DNA of 64,000 nt from Crocodylus rhombifer (Eukaryota > Chordata > Crocodylia > Crocodylidae): contig JAVSML010024617.1 of the NCBI GenBank assembly GCA_038503035.1, positions 429,384 through 493,383 of the forward strand. The letters run 5' to 3'. The first letter of the stretch is position 1; each line of letters begins with the position of its first letter. Both the position numbers and the translations under genes were made by a program. The notes under the pieces were generated by a model that saw only the letters and a program-made list of their open reading frames with translations, was not told the origin of the DNA and made no database searches. This document shows positions 1 through 13,300 of this stretch, piece by piece.

Positions 1-47
<47 letters not shown>
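1..47. repeat. (GT)n microsatellite at window start
   Basis: A perfect GT dinucleotide tract begins at or before the window edge and ends at about position 47. An AATAAA at 77-82 follows, with no gene attached to it. Confidence 0.95.
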
Positions 48-49
<2 letters not shown>

Positions 50-2885
50 CCGAGCTGTACAGTACAGTGTTCAGTTAATAAAACTGTTACTTGGACCCCT
101 GAGTTGGGTTTGCTTTACTACAATGCGGCCCTGCTCCAATCTCTGCTCCTCGCCTCTCTAACTTCTGCCTCATTTCTCCCTCTCCTGCTTCTGGCTCACT
201 GCCACCTCCAACACCTGTCCCATGCTCCTGTGGCACTAGTGTCCTGAGCTCCTCTCTGCCTGCAAACCCCTGTTTCTTTGCTATTGCCTTGTCCCCACTG
301 CTTTTTTCCCTAATCTCTGCCACTTGCTCTTTAGTTACCAAGCACCCCAAGCATAGGTGCCACAGGCACCAACACACACACACACACACACTGTCACCTG
401 AGTCAGTGTTTAACTTGTGTGTATATGTGTATGTATATGTGTATTATGTATGATTTCATGTCATTATCATTACAGTGTGTATGTGCTTGAATTGGTGATA
501 GGCATGTATGTGCCTAGGCTGGTAATCTTGGATGTGTATGTACCTGAGTTGGCAGTGTGTTTGTGTGTGTATGCACATAATTGATTTGTGCGTTTGTATA
601 TATGCAATTGTGTCACACACTCCTGCCTAACAGCACAATATTGAGATCCTGAGAACTGGCCTGATCCCACAGGGCAACAGGAGCGGGGCAGTTTCTTAAA
701 TTCAAAGTCAGGTAAATATATTACTTTTTCAGGCTGCACTACAGGGGTTTGGTCTGTGACTGGAGTCTGAGCATCAGTTCCTGCATGTGTTTTGCTGGTC
801 CTCCTGCAAAATCCCATTTTACATTACACCAAGGGGAGAAGGCCTTTGCTATAGTTTTACACACACCCACACACACACACCCTGTCAGCTATTTTATAGT
901 GAGAACAACCAAAAAAAAGATATGGTTTCTGGGACAGCGTATAGTGTTTGTGTTTCCTGTTACTCTTAGGCTGCATCACAGCACAGAAGGGTCGTTTCCT
1001 CTGCAGCAGAAAAGCAAAAAGTGAAGTGTTAAAAACTACTCAGAACAGCTAAAAGCTACCTCTACCAAAGACTTCAACTATTCCTCCTCAATACCCACAG
1101 ATCTTTCATGCTAACAGTCTCTCCCCTGCATGTGGGTAGAAGGTAGAGCCATTAGCTAATTGCTACAGCATCTTTTGCTGATGCTCCTAAGCCCTTTCCA
1201 TGATGCTGCAGATGCTCTGCCTACTCCTCAGCCTGTTCTGTCAGTCACTGTATGTTCAGTGACTTCCTGCTGAGTCCCTCCACTACTCCATTATAGTTAG
1301 GGTGCTTCAGAGATCCAACTTTCTCAAAAATTAAATTGAAAAACTTTCTGGATGCTCACATAAAGCCTCAGGTCTAATGCATCCCTCCAATGAATCAGTA
1401 AGAAGGATTAATGAAGTGCTCTTGCTGTGTGTGCAACAACGGACCAGAGCTCTCTGGCTGCCAGCAAAATAAAGATCAAAACACCATGGGCCAGATACAG
1501 GATAGACAGCTGCTTGCCATTGTCTTCACTTGGGGGCGGGTTAGAAGAGAGATTAGAGAATGAAGAAAACAGGAAAAAAAAGAGATGCATAATGCAAAAA
1601 AGAACAGAAAAGCGGGGAGGAGACCCACAGTACAGTTAACAAGTATTTTCCCTTCCTTCTGTTAGGAAGGAATGTTTTCCCCTGAGATACATATCTCTGA
1701 TTATTTTTCCTTCCTCATAAGACAGAGGAAAATTATTAAATTATAATCAAGTAAAGGATGAGTATAATTCCTTGTCAAAATCAACTGCCCACCCCAGCCC
1801 ACCAGCCCATAGGCCTAGTATGTAGTAAGTGCCACAGTGATTCTAACCCAAATGACTAGGAGCCCAGGACTCAACAAGGGGCCACCTTTTAGCACAGCCC
1901 TGGAGCAGAAACCACACCACTGGAGGCACAATGATACACCTCACCCAATCTGCCATTGTGCCCAGGAACTTGTGCTCAGCTTCAGATTTGTATGTAGGTC
2001 CAGAAACTACTGCCCCCATATCCCACCCCCAGTTCCCCTTCTCACCCACAAGGCTTGGGTCAAGATGGCTATCCACAGATGGAGGCTGAGGAACCTGGAA
2101 GATTTCTTCAGCTGGCAGGATATCAATGACATAAGATGGGGAGACCCACACTTCTCAAACACTGTACGCAGAGACTGTCAACTGTTTCCTTGATCTCGTA
2201 TTTTTCTCTTCAAAATGGGTCAGCTTGCTACTGCCCTTGCTCATAGTCTGGATGGATACTCAGCATTCGATAGCCACTGAGCCTGGGCTATCGACTCCAA
2301 CCCATCTCTACTAACAGGCCAGTTTCCTCTTTCTTCCACCTGCTGCTTTCTTCACAGTGAAGCCTGCTTCAGAAAACAGCATTAAGAAGCAGTTTAGCAC
2401 TGGAAAAGGCTTAGGAGCATCCTGTCTGACCCCATTGACTAACTATCTTCTACACAGTGGGGGAGACTGAAGGAAGTAGCTGAGAGATTCAGGCTTTAAA
2501 AAAAAATCAAGTCAACCACAATTACCATCGCATTCATTTTCTAACCCATTTAAATGGGAGTCTAATTGCATAAAGACAACTAATTTTGTTCATTAGAGTT
2601 CAATTAAATTCATCTGAAATTCAGGATAATAGCATTGTTGTAGTACAGCCATATTAAACATGAAACATAATCTCTCCTGACTGTCTTCCCTTGACAGGAT
2701 AAAGTTTTGTTTCTAATCAACCGTGATACAAGTCATCTTTTACAACAGGGCAATGAAGGGTGCAGATTTATGAACCAGAGATTGTGATTTTTTATTATAA
2801 CAAACAGCTGCTTCATTTGCTACCAAAATAAATAAATTTGACTGTGGATCCTTTGTAATTGGGGATTAAGATTCACATTCATTCA
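48..2885. other. Intergenic DNA, simple repeats only
   Basis: No supportable gene. It holds a short (AC)n tract at 371-391, a degenerate TG-rich minisatellite at about 416-612 (units of roughly 28-31 bp carrying TGTATGT and ending in a TTGGTGAT-like segment), another AC-rich tract at 859-881, and otherwise unique-looking DNA. The short open frames here read through low-complexity sequence and show no protein features. Confidence 0.6.
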
Positions 2886-2895
2886 TTAATGCACA

Positions 2896-2961
2896 GTAGT
2901 TAATGCACATTTAGTTTAGTACTTGCTTAATGAAGTACTAAACTAAATGTGCAGTAACTAC
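2896..2961. repeat. Hairpin element, 28-bp arms
   Basis: The left arm at 2896-2923 and right arm at 2934-2961 are reverse complements with one mismatch, around a 10-nt loop (TGCTTAATGA). The inner 19 bp (from 2905) pair perfectly. The surrounding 200 bases carry the motif TGCACAGTAG or near forms at about 2890, 2967, 3009 and 3050, so this looks like the core of a miniature fold-back transposon. The outer boundaries are not resolved. Confidence 0.7.
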
Positions 2962-3095
2962 AGTTACTGCGCAGTAGTGCCAGCACATGGGTTTTTATTC
3001 CTAACAACACTGCACAGTAGTGTGCCAGGCAAAAGCCATGCTAATATGCTACTGCACAGTAATATTAGGCTACTACACATTATACATCTCGAGTA

Positions 3096-6000
3096 AACGT
3101 GCCCAGTGAATATTTTCTTAACCATATTACAGTGACACCTTCCAATGACAGGCAACAGAAAGTGGCCTGGAAGTTTTGCTCCAAGACGTTGCTGATCCAA
3201 GGTATTCTGTAATGCAGACAGATATTTAATTTCCAGGGACACTGGCTCAGTCAGCCTTGGAGAGTAGATCCTCTTTACTTCAGGGAGTGTCTGTTTCCAC
3301 ACATGTAGCTGATGTACTGTCTTCATGGGCGTTTGGTTTATTTTAGATATTTTGATGGGTGGCAAGTTGTGCTGGAGAAAAATTAAAGGGCTAATCCTAA
3401 ATTAAATGTAGTATGCACGCACGGATGATGAGCTTTGCCTGCACAACATGAGCATTGTCATGACTTTGATCCCAGGTGACAAAATCCACTCGGTTCAGAA
3501 GACAGACAATGGTCCTGTTACCTTTACGAAAACCTCTCTCTGGGCATAGAGCACACCCCTGAAAAATCCTAGTCACAGATAAAAAAAGCCCCTCCACCTC
3601 CAACGTGCACATACAATAGAGTTTTACAGACAAGAGTCTAAATTGCTTAACTTCAAAAAGAAAGTGACAGCTATTGTGCTCCACTTGGAGCATTTTATAC
3701 AAATTAATAGGGAGTTTAAATCCTTAATGGCTTTAACAGAGACTCATGCCCCAGTTTTAAGATTCTGTAGGTTGCTTTCTGGAGAACAATCATCTTTCCT
3801 GTCTATAGAACTTCTCCTTAAAGGTTTAAGTGCTATGGATTCCTCCCATGCCATGTAGGAATTTCAGTTGTTTCCAAGGTATTCTCTCACACATTCTGCA
3901 CTTTAGTTGAAATTTTTTCTTCTGTGCCCTGCCTCCCACCCCATGTGCTGTCTTTTCTTTGTACAGAAAGGACACATCACAGGCTAAATAACTATTTTTT
4001 TACTACCAAGAAAGAGCAAAAGTGAAGTCTCCATGAGAGAGCACAGCGTGTCTCAGCTCTTTGTAACAAACTGAACACAAGTAACAACAGCTGCCTTGGG
4101 CCATCCAAGTTTAAAAGGGCATCCCACAGAAAAGAAATCATAACAGATATATACACCACAACTTCAGCAGGAAAAAACTGCAGACAGACTCAGGTACTTC
4201 TACAAAGCCGCGAATTACAAACTGCTCCTGGCGGCTTCTGTTAATTTCCTCTTAAGCCTTACAGTAAGTCTGTAGAAAACAAACTACCTCTGTTCCCTGG
4301 TGCTGCCTCACGTTAGTGAGTTTTATGCTTCTTTAATGACAGAGTGTTTTTACTCGAGGTGGTCAGGCTCCAGGGAGAAGAAACAGAAGGTACTGGTGGA
4401 CTTTGGAGTTGCTTGTTCAAATCAGCTGAAGAGCTGGGCCCTCTTTTAATTGCTTTAAGCAGCACATTTGAAACCAAGTTATCAACATTTGATAAATATC
4501 ATGTCGGATGCAATTTAGTCCCTATCCATGCAGGCCAGTATAGTTTCAGTTAATTAAACAAAAAGGAAATTAGGCATTGGTTCTTCATCAGCAAACTACT
4601 AGATCTATTTGAGTATATGCTAGCTTCTCTAAGCAAGAACAGCCCAATACATTTAAGGGGGGAAAATGTCTATCTGAGTCAGTACTACAGTATTTCTCTT
4701 CCATTTCTTCACCTACTGATTGAGCACCTCAGAAAGAAGGAATTTGCTGGTCCCTAGAAGTGTTCAATTTACCTGTGGCCTGAACTTACGTTGGCGGCCA
4801 ATGCCCCAAAGGTCAGACCCAACCCACAGAGCCTTTGGAGCAGTGGGGGAGCTCTCCCTGTGCCATACTACAGCAAGGCAACAAGGAAGAAGCAGCAAAG
4901 GAGGCCACGTCCTACTGTCCACCTTCCTCAGATCTGAGCTGGGTCATTCTGCCCCCTGCTGGAAAACATTGTAGACCCCCTGTCCTAAGAAGAACCTACC
5001 CAATGCTCTTTACGCTGGAAAACGTTAGAATCCGCATGCTCCTTGAGCGTAACAGCACTATCAAGCAAGGCCAATGAGTTGATCTTCTGGGAACCCCACA
5101 AGACACTTGTTCTGGCAGCTCATTCTTCAAGGGAGTAAAATTTACCGACTACATGCTGGCTATGCCTTCCTGCAGAGAGGTTTATTAGCTCCAAAGCTGA
5201 TCATTAACCATGCAGTCGGAGCTGGTCTCCAAGCTTGGAGCTCAGTACCTAACTCTGAGCTGCTTTTAAATGTCCCCTGCTGCTGATTTGAACTCTGAGC
5301 TTGAAGAAGGGTGAGGGGAGACTCCATTAATACACAAATTGTTGTGGCTTTTAGAGGGTGTAGATCATGATTGATGTAGGACTAGTGAAGGACAATGAGT
5401 ACAGCAGGACTGCTTTCTATTGATTTCATCTTACATAGTCACTTGCAGTTGGGCAGAGCAACTGTGAAATGCTACCCAAATGGAATGGTTGCATTTCACA
5501 TCCGCTTAAATAGAGCTGTAAAGAAGCACACTAAGTGCAAAGCAGTAGACCTTCAGGCCCAATGATTTTACTATTTCTTGGGTATATGATGCAGCCATGT
5601 TTATTAAAAGCCTTCACAGAAAAAAGATGGACTGAAGGGGCCCCACAACTCTTTACAGGAAAGATTGCGCCAAAGCTGTCTGTGCTAGGCATATTCTGAG
5701 CAACAAGCACATGAACACTTGTTCCTGCATATCACAGCTCAGGAATATTGATAAAGAATATATATTCCTTATATTTAAAAGAATGTTTTCTGATGCAACG
5801 GAAGTCAGATAAGAGGTGGGAAATGATCAGTATAGTGAAGCAGGGAGTTGACTTGCATGTCAGGGACACCAGCTTGGGAGGAGGTAGAAGACAAAGGCAG
5901 GACAGATAGTAGAAAGGGTTCAGGAAGGTTGAGAGGAGGAGAGGACAGAAATGGAAAAAATTTGAGAACAATGAGCACTCGGGAGGGACCGATACACCAT

Positions 6001-6188
6001 CAATCCTAACACATATTACATTAGGTATTCCATACCTGAAAAGGCTTCAACACTCAGACTTTTCTATATATGAGGGGCTGCTGCCACCATGGCTTTGACA
6101 GTTTAGCTATGGCAGCAGTCACTTAGTAGAGATGCTGCCTGTAACAGCAGAGGTGTTTTCATGAACGTGTGCCCCCGGCGGCTGGGGA
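3096..6188. other. Intergenic DNA, nothing recognised
   Basis: No gene, RNA gene or clear transposon was identified. Short open frames are present but show no splice-flanked or family-like sequence. A small imperfect palindrome built from GCTGCTGCCA and TGGCAGCAG sits near 6077-6120. Confidence 0.5.
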
Positions 6189-6366
6189 GGCACAGCAGTG
6201 CTGGCGGTGGTGGGAGCACGGCAACCACTCACAGATGCCACCGGCAGCATCGGCAGTGGCCAGTGGGGATTGTAGGCCACCTGCAGATACCACTGGCAGT
6301 GTTAGCGGCGGGGTGGTGAGCGGTGACCACATGTAGGCACCGCCAACACTAATCGGCAGTGTGTTT
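6189..6366. repeat. GC-rich minisatellite, unit about 50-60 bp
   Basis: About three diverged units each start with GGCAGTG or GGCGG and contain a CCAC(T/C)...CAG(A/G)T(A/G)CCAC segment ending in GCAGTGTTAGC, GCAGCATC or CAACACTAATC. The GC content is far above its surroundings. It may be the core of a non-autonomous DNA element, but no terminal repeats were found. Confidence 0.55.
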
Positions 6367-8161
6367 TTGTAGGGGGTGCACCGCTATGCCCAACATGTCA
6401 CCCCTGGGTGTTTTTATGCTAGTTTTGGTACACCAGCTCCCTCCAACCAACAATAGGAGCCAAGCTGGTATACCTTGTCAGCAGAGCTGTGTCCAAATAG
6501 GAGAGTTTGTCAGGCTAGCTTACATCAGTGTACTCTTAGACAACGTAGGGTTAGCTAACAAAACTTTGCAACATAGACCAAGCCTGACCATTCAGTGTAG
6601 TGGTGAAAATGACACAAAACTTAGTAATAGTATCATAGTACATTTTTAGGATGATGTTAGATTATTACAAACTTGTCTGCACCGTTACTTCATCTTAAGA
6701 GATACCTATAAGTCTTTTTATACTCATCATGCCTGGAGAATATAACGGCATCTCTATATGTGGGTTGCCTTTGGATTAGGGCTTTTTTTCTTCTGTCTAG
6801 TTCCTTATTTTATCTAATGAGACGTTCAGACTAATTAAAGATACTCCAGGAGGTTTTTGCTTTCTGCTACCAAGGACAAGACTCATAGGTCAAAGGAAAA
6901 AATTCCTTGGGCCATAAAACACTCCTGTGTGTTTACACAGGTTCTGAAATGCATTTTTTCTCTGCCAGTTTGCTTTAATTTAATTTTAATTTAGAACATG
7001 TACATAATCAATGTGCATGAGGATATGTACTTTGTGGAAAATATTTAGTAGAAGCCTTTCATTTTAGGCGGTAAACATACTACACATGGTGGACTTTGAA
7101 AGCTGTAAACATACTACTAATGGTAGACTGACTGTGATAAAACTGGGAGCCATTTGCTCAACCAACTGACAGGAGGTTATCCTCAAAGAGCAAAACCTCA
7201 TAAAGCACCAATTTGACATAGACATGACCTTCATCTCAAAGGGAAAAAAATCGTGCTTTTTAAGATAGTTGTGTTTTAAAATGAGTTCTGACTTCAGACA
7301 AATGTAAAGAGATTCTGCTTTGGAGCAAAGAGAAATATAGGAATGTGTTGTTAGAGCCAGGGACTTCAGGAAAAAAGCCTTTAATTTAAACCTATTTCCT
7401 TGTTGAAAGTATTTTCTTGCATAATCAATCTACAAACTTGAAACAAAAAGAAAAATGTTGATGGCTGAAGATGTTCTAAAGAAGATAACAGTCATTTCTG
7501 TCTGACTCATGTTTCCCCTCTGGTACAGACTATGATTTTCCTTACTTACTTACACAATCAAGCCTTTTTTGAGACATATATGACCATCATAGACCTGGTA
7601 TGTTATGTCATTAATAAAATGGTTAATATGCAATACTGCAAGTGATCAAGTGATATGATGGCTGGTTAGTAATGTAAGAAGATATTTAAAAGTAGATATT
7701 GCTGATGTTAGTCCGGGACTTATTTGGCAACATGTCAACAACTTCCTTACCAAACTCAGAAAAATGAGCAGCCTCTCTTAAGGTTATTAAAATAAAAGGC
7801 AATGGCTTCTTTAATGACTATTTACCATATCTAATTGAATATGAGACAAGGTTTTCCTCCCAATCAGCTCCTCGCCTTACATGCACATACAAGGAAACTG
7901 GTGAAATCTTTTTAACACATATGCAGCATTTATTCTTGTGGCAGGAAATTCTTAAACCATTAAACAAAGTTAGAATTGATTCCCCAGCCCCCTTTAACTC
8001 TCTCCATTTACTGAAATATCCCTTTTAGTTTCACCGGGGGGTTAGCTGCCAGTTGATTTCAGGGGCAGTCCATCCGGCTGGCAGCCATTTTCATGGGCGG
8101 AGTACATCAGGCCCCCACACCTCTGATTGGCCACAGGGCCCCAATGACCCTGTGCCTTGTC
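6367..8161. other. Intergenic DNA, nothing recognised
   Basis: This is AT-rich sequence without gene features. The GC-rich block that follows may begin around 8030. Confidence 0.5.
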
Positions 8162-8315
8162 ACTGATTGACTTTAAGGGTTGTCCATCATACAGCCCCAC
8201 CCCTCACTGCTGACTGGTTGCAAGGGCTGCTCATCATACAGCCCCACCCCTCACAGTGGTGAGAGCTGGGGCTGTATGACAGACAGCCCTTACAGCCAAT
8301 CAGTGGCGAGGGGCA
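8162..8315. repeat. 48-bp tandem unit plus an inverted third copy
   Basis: Two tandem copies of a unit (GACT or GATTG..., AAGGG, CATCATACAGCCCCACCCCTCAC) start near 8165 and 8212, spaced by about 48 bp. A third copy lies in reverse orientation at about 8265-8314 (GGGGCTGTATGACAGACAGCCC). Copies 2 and 3 can fold into a hairpin. The block is within a GC-rich stretch (about 8030-8560) that is probably a transposon. Confidence 0.6.
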
Positions 8316-9902
8316 GGAATGGGAGCCCGCTTGCTGTGCTGACAAACTCCCCCGCCCCCTTTGGTGGGCTGCATGACCAGGCTGTAGTGGCCCCAAGGAC
8401 TGCTGGCTACCCAGAGGGTGCCAGCATTTTATTTTCAGTGAGTTTTGCTTTTTTCCAAGGAGCCCCACCAAAAGCATGGAGCACCCACTTTTTCTTGGAG
8501 ACTGCACAGTTTTGCAGGGCCTGCTTGAAATGTTTTCCACACAAATCATGAAATCATGATTTTGGTAGGTCCCTATTTACCAAAGCTTACCCTATTCACT
8601 TCTGCAAGCAAACAGCATCCAGATACCAAAGAAAAACAGAGAATACAAGAATTTATAGTGCAGCAGCAAGAGAAGGCAATCTTTCCATTCAGATGACCCA
8701 GGGAGAGTGTAGTGGGGCAGCTGCACCTCACTTTTGGACTGGATCATGCTGCTAGAGCCTCTGGGGACCTTCTTAAAATCCTCAAAGTATGTAGGAATCC
8801 CCTTCCCCACTATGCTCAAAGGCATGTTCCTCTCCCCTCCTGTTGCCTTCCAACCCCAATGCCCTGCCTGCCACTGCTACTTTCCCTCGCAAAGCCTGGC
8901 TGCAGTGGGCTGAACTGGCTTTGAAACGTCCCATGCCCCTAGGACAGTAGGGGAAGTAGCAGCAGCAGACTTGGGGGAAAGAAATGGAGAGGGAATAGAA
9001 GGGGGGGTTGGGTTTCTTACATGCTTTGGGGACTTGAAAAAATAGTCTCCTGCAGTGCAATCTGCCAACACCACTGGGTGATGTGGCAGCTTCCACACCC
9101 CGCTTTGCCAAATACTGGATCTATCCCTGGATGACAGCATCACCAAATTGTCAACATGTGCTGAAACAAGATTTGGCCACTATCACTTCTTGTTTCTCTA
9201 GGCTATGGATTTTTAATGCTTTTTTCCCCCCCCCATGCAATTATTTGCCACACAACCACTTCAAACACCTTTCTTACCCATGTAAGCATGAATAGAAGCA
9301 ACCAGCAATAGCAAGGGATGTGTTAGTTTCCATTTTTTACTTGTATCCCAAATTTTGATAATTCACATTCACTAAGAGACTTCACAAGTCCATCAGCTCC
9401 AGATAAAGCACACTGAGCATTCATTTTCAGTACTTGGCTCCCCTTTTACATCTTCCAGGTCTTTCCATTTCTGAGAGGTCATGTAATCATAGTCCATATA
9501 GAGTCTCACTTCTCTGCTTTCTGTTTCTACTGCTGCTATCACTTGGGACAGAGGATATTTTCTATTAACTAGGATGCACTGTACTTTTTGCTAGTTTCAG
9601 TAATTTCTGCAGCAGGCAGCCCCTTTTAAAGGAAAACATACTGTGTCCAAACAGCTGAGTTATGAGTATAAAAGTTATATAAGCGTCAGATAGAAAATGT
9701 GCATGACAGAAAGTGTTTGTGTGAAAGTTCAGATTAAAAAAAATCACAGATCAAACAGTGTTAGTATAATTTATTATATTATGCACTTAAAAACAGGACA
9801 AAGAATTAGAAATCATTATTAACCCATTGCCTAATTTGAGCAGTAGCAAGTGTTTGAGACTAAATGTAGCTCCTTAGGAAAACAGCTGACTATGTAGCTA
9901 AG
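8316..9902. other. Probable repeat remnants, no gene
   Basis: The first part continues the GC-rich block to about 8560, which ends with a CATGAAATCATGATTT palindromic stretch. The remainder is mixed sequence with a C-run near 9226-9234. Frames on both strands at 8700-9150 are open by chance and show no known motif. Confidence 0.4.
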
Positions 9903-10159
9903 CAGTTCTCAACCAGGATGCCATGGAGAGTCACAGAATGCTAGTATTGTTATGTGTGCAAATATGATTCACAAGATAAATCCCGAGGTTTCAAACAGGA
10001 ATCCATAATGTTAAAAGCATTAGGATTTACTGTGTCTTTTTGAGTTATTTGCAATAGAAGAATTGCTTAATTTTTTTCTGTAGTCAGATAAATCAAGTGA
10101 AAATGAAGAGCTAACATTTTCTGAGGGATGCCTTGAGTCTAATAGGTTGAGACCCACTG
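9903..10159. mobile_element. hAT (Charlie-like) non-autonomous relic
   Basis: The ends read CAGTTCTCAACCA and TTGAGACCCACTG, decayed forms of the CAGTGGTTCTCAACC terminal repeat of Charlie-type hAT elements. The interior shares a stretch (GTGTGCAAA.ATGATTCA.AAGATAAA.CC) with the element at 39028-39297, so both are copies of one family. No target duplication is visible. Confidence 0.65.
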
Positions 10160-10195
10160 ACTTCTTGTTATCCAAACTTCCTTTCCGCACAGGTA

Positions 10196-10383
10196 ACTAA
10201 ATTCTGGAACATTTCCAGCAGAGGTGGTGCACTTGCTGTCCCTGGACCAGTGTTCAAGAGGAAGCTGGACAAGCACCTTGTTGAGCTCGTATGAGCCCAA
10301 TAACCTCCTGCCCATGGCAGAGGACTGGACTTCATGATCTTACAGTTCCCTTCCGGTCCTTCTTTCTATGATTCCATGATCAT
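10196..10383 (+). mobile_element. CR1 LINE, 3' end fragment
   Basis: The conceptual frame has the CR1 ORF2 C-terminal pattern (GPVFKRKLDKHL) followed by the typical CR1 3' UTR: CATGGCAGAGGACTGGACTTCATGATC..., then CCTTCCGGTCCTTCTTTCTATGATTCCATGAT with its octamer-like end repeats. It is severely 5' truncated, as is usual for CR1, and diverged. Confidence 0.85.
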
Positions 10384-13300
10384 ACATTAGTTCTCCCTGT
10401 GAGTAAATTAAGGAGACTTACTTCTCCAGAGCTCCTGCTTGATGCCCAGCCAACTAAGAACATCTTATTCCATTTGCCTTTGGGGAGGTTGGGCTTCCTC
10501 TTTTGGATTCTGTCTTTCCTCCGGTTATTCATTCCTTGGTCTTCCATCCCAGGAACAGATTGCTCTCAAGCCTTCTGCACGCCGAAGGACAGCAGTTTGC
10601 CTGGTGACAAACATTTCTGACCAATCAGTCCGTGCTTGAGAGTCCAAACAAGTTGGGAACTCTGGATGGAATTCAAGGCACTGGCCTCAAATTTCAAAAC
10701 CTAATTTTCTGGAATCTGTCTCTCAACCCTGAACCTATTGCTAATGGCTGAAACCCGAGTTCCCCTGATGGCCAGCAGAGGACACAGTCATGAGGTCATA
10801 AGGTATCTTGGGTTTAGAATTTACTTTCTTCCTGTGCTGCAACAGATCTGCAACTTTCTGCTCTTTTCAGGCACTTTACTAAGCTCATCTTTTCTCTCAA
10901 GTGCTTTGAGAGGTAAGCTTTGTGGTTGTGGCACCAGATAAAGTGTGAACCCGGGGAGGAGTCAGCATGCTGGTCTATTTGGAAGCAGGAGGCAATTCAG
11001 TCAGCCTTATTTCTGTTCCTTTGCTATTTCTTGGGTTCACAGCTATTTGGAGGTGAATACTATCTGGCTTATTCATAAATTGAAATAAGTCAGTAAACAA
11101 GGAATAACTCACACAATATCACAAATGTACAACTGGGTGGAGTCTGTTACCATAAAATGGTGACAGTATCAACAATTATTAGCACTTTGACTTCTGTACA
11201 CACACTCTAACCCACAGTTGCTACATGGCAACATAGGCTGGGGAAATAGACGTTACCTACTGAAGCAGATCAACTGTGCAGTGATGTGTCACAGCTGATC
11301 TGCCTCAGTGGGAAAACACACTGCCCCTTTTCCCACCCTTGATGGTGTGGGACAAAGGATGCTGTAATATCCCCACTCAGCCAGACCCGTCCCTGGCAAT
11401 CATCAGGGATGGATCTGAATGGGTGCATCTACCCGTGCTTTAGCAAGTACTAATTGACTGTGCAGTCCCAGTCATTTCTGAGTCATTTCCAACCCTACTG
11501 AACAGTAGTGTTGGTGTCAGAGTTCATGCCCGCCAATGCTACATTGCCATAGCAATGAGCGTTTCATGTAGACATAGTATCTCATATAGACATGCCTAAT
11601 GGGTGGGAAAAGCAGAGCTTTTCTCCACCCAACCAGGCCCAGGACACAGGTCCTACTAAGTGGGGACTGGTTTTCCTCTATTGAACTAGACCCAGAGTGC
11701 AGATGTGGCTGGGAGGAGAAAAGTCCTTCTCTCCTCAGCCAGACCCTGCTTTCCCTGCTCAGACAGACCTGTGCCCCAGGTCTGGCTGAGTGGCCTAACT
11801 TTCCCACTTACAGAGAGGTACCCCAAGATTCCCCAGGGTGCCTCTCTGAAAGCAGGGCAAGTGGGCAGGTGCCCTAGAGGGGGCCCTCAAGCCCCCAAAG
11901 CACCTGGCCGAGGTGGTGGGAGTAGGTTCAGCTACTTATGCTCTTCTGCCAGAGAATAGACATCCGCCACAATTACACAGCAGGGTCTACAACCACCTTT
12001 AGTTGTGTTACTGATTTTCCTTCCACATGGTGCAACAAAGGGTAGCAACATCTATTTGTACTACCATAAAATTTGTGCCCTTCTGCAAACAACACTGAGA
12101 TCTAGAACTCTCAGAACCACTGTAACATGAAACACATGGAAGACAAGCAGCTGGAAGGCCATTTCCTCTGCCCAAATTAGACTGTGGAGCTAGATAGCAC
12201 CAGCTCACTTCCAACCATGAAGTCAAGGTTGAACAATTATGTTTTGTAAAATATTTTATAAATGAGCAGACAGTTCTAAAGATCAAGGGATGGTGCCCTG
12301 CGGTCACATGGTGGCTTGTGGTGTGAGGCAGGGCATCAAGCTGCTGTCATAGCTTATATTGTGTCACAGGGTTTAGCTAGAAAGAGAGGATGAGCTTGAG
12401 GAGAATTTCAACCTTTTATCCAAACACAATAATTAATTCTGAAGCAATCAGAACATGTGGTAAAAGTTAAGAAGCACGATATTAAATGGGTATTAAAGAT
12501 CTTGCTTCAAACCACAGAAGAAAAGAAATTCAACCGTGTGGTTAAAGCTCAACTGTGGTTTGTCACTGATATTGCAGCATATAAGGAACTGTGCATAAGA
12601 TAAGAATGTTTTCAGCTATCTATGATACCTGGCTAGTCATAGGTTAGGCACAGCTGGGAAAAGAGACTGACAGACAGGGAGATAAAGAGATTCTGGGAAA
12701 GAAATTATACTGGCTAACGGGGCTGTATGAAAGGCATAAAGCATAAAATCCTGATAAAAAGAAATGCTTCAACGTGCAAAGCAGTGTTTCTGCTACAGGG
12801 AATACCACATAATTCACTAGAGAAAATGGATTACATGGTCTGACAATGGCAAGGGCATGAGAGAAGGATCTTATATTAGAAATAAGCTACAATTGCCATG
12901 TTGTTACACAACTTCTCGCGGGCTCAGACCTGCATTGACACTCAGCCAGAACTCCCATTGATTCCAAGCAGATTTTGCACTGATTTAGGCTCCAGTCCTG
13001 CACTTGATAGAACTGCAGCTGTTCTCTGAGTACACAACAGAAATGCTTAGTGGCTGGCAGTGCTACTCATCATCCAGCGTGCTGCCACCTGTGTCAGGTG
13101 AGGCTCTATAGGATACTCAGTCCTCCTATAGAGCCCAAATAGCTTTCTCTCTTCCCCACTGTTGCTTCCAACACCTGAATGTATGCCTAAGTCTCTCCCA
13201 CACTTGTCTCTTTTGGCCCTTCATGTCAGTGAGTGACCATATTGTGCCTGTACACACCAGATGTCTTCAAATATCTTTGGGCATGTCTACGCTGTTCACA

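Noticed and set aside
5..247. Open frames reading through GT or CA microsatellites (also at 20633-20900)
   Set aside because: Poly(Val-Cys) type peptides from dinucleotide repeats are artefacts.
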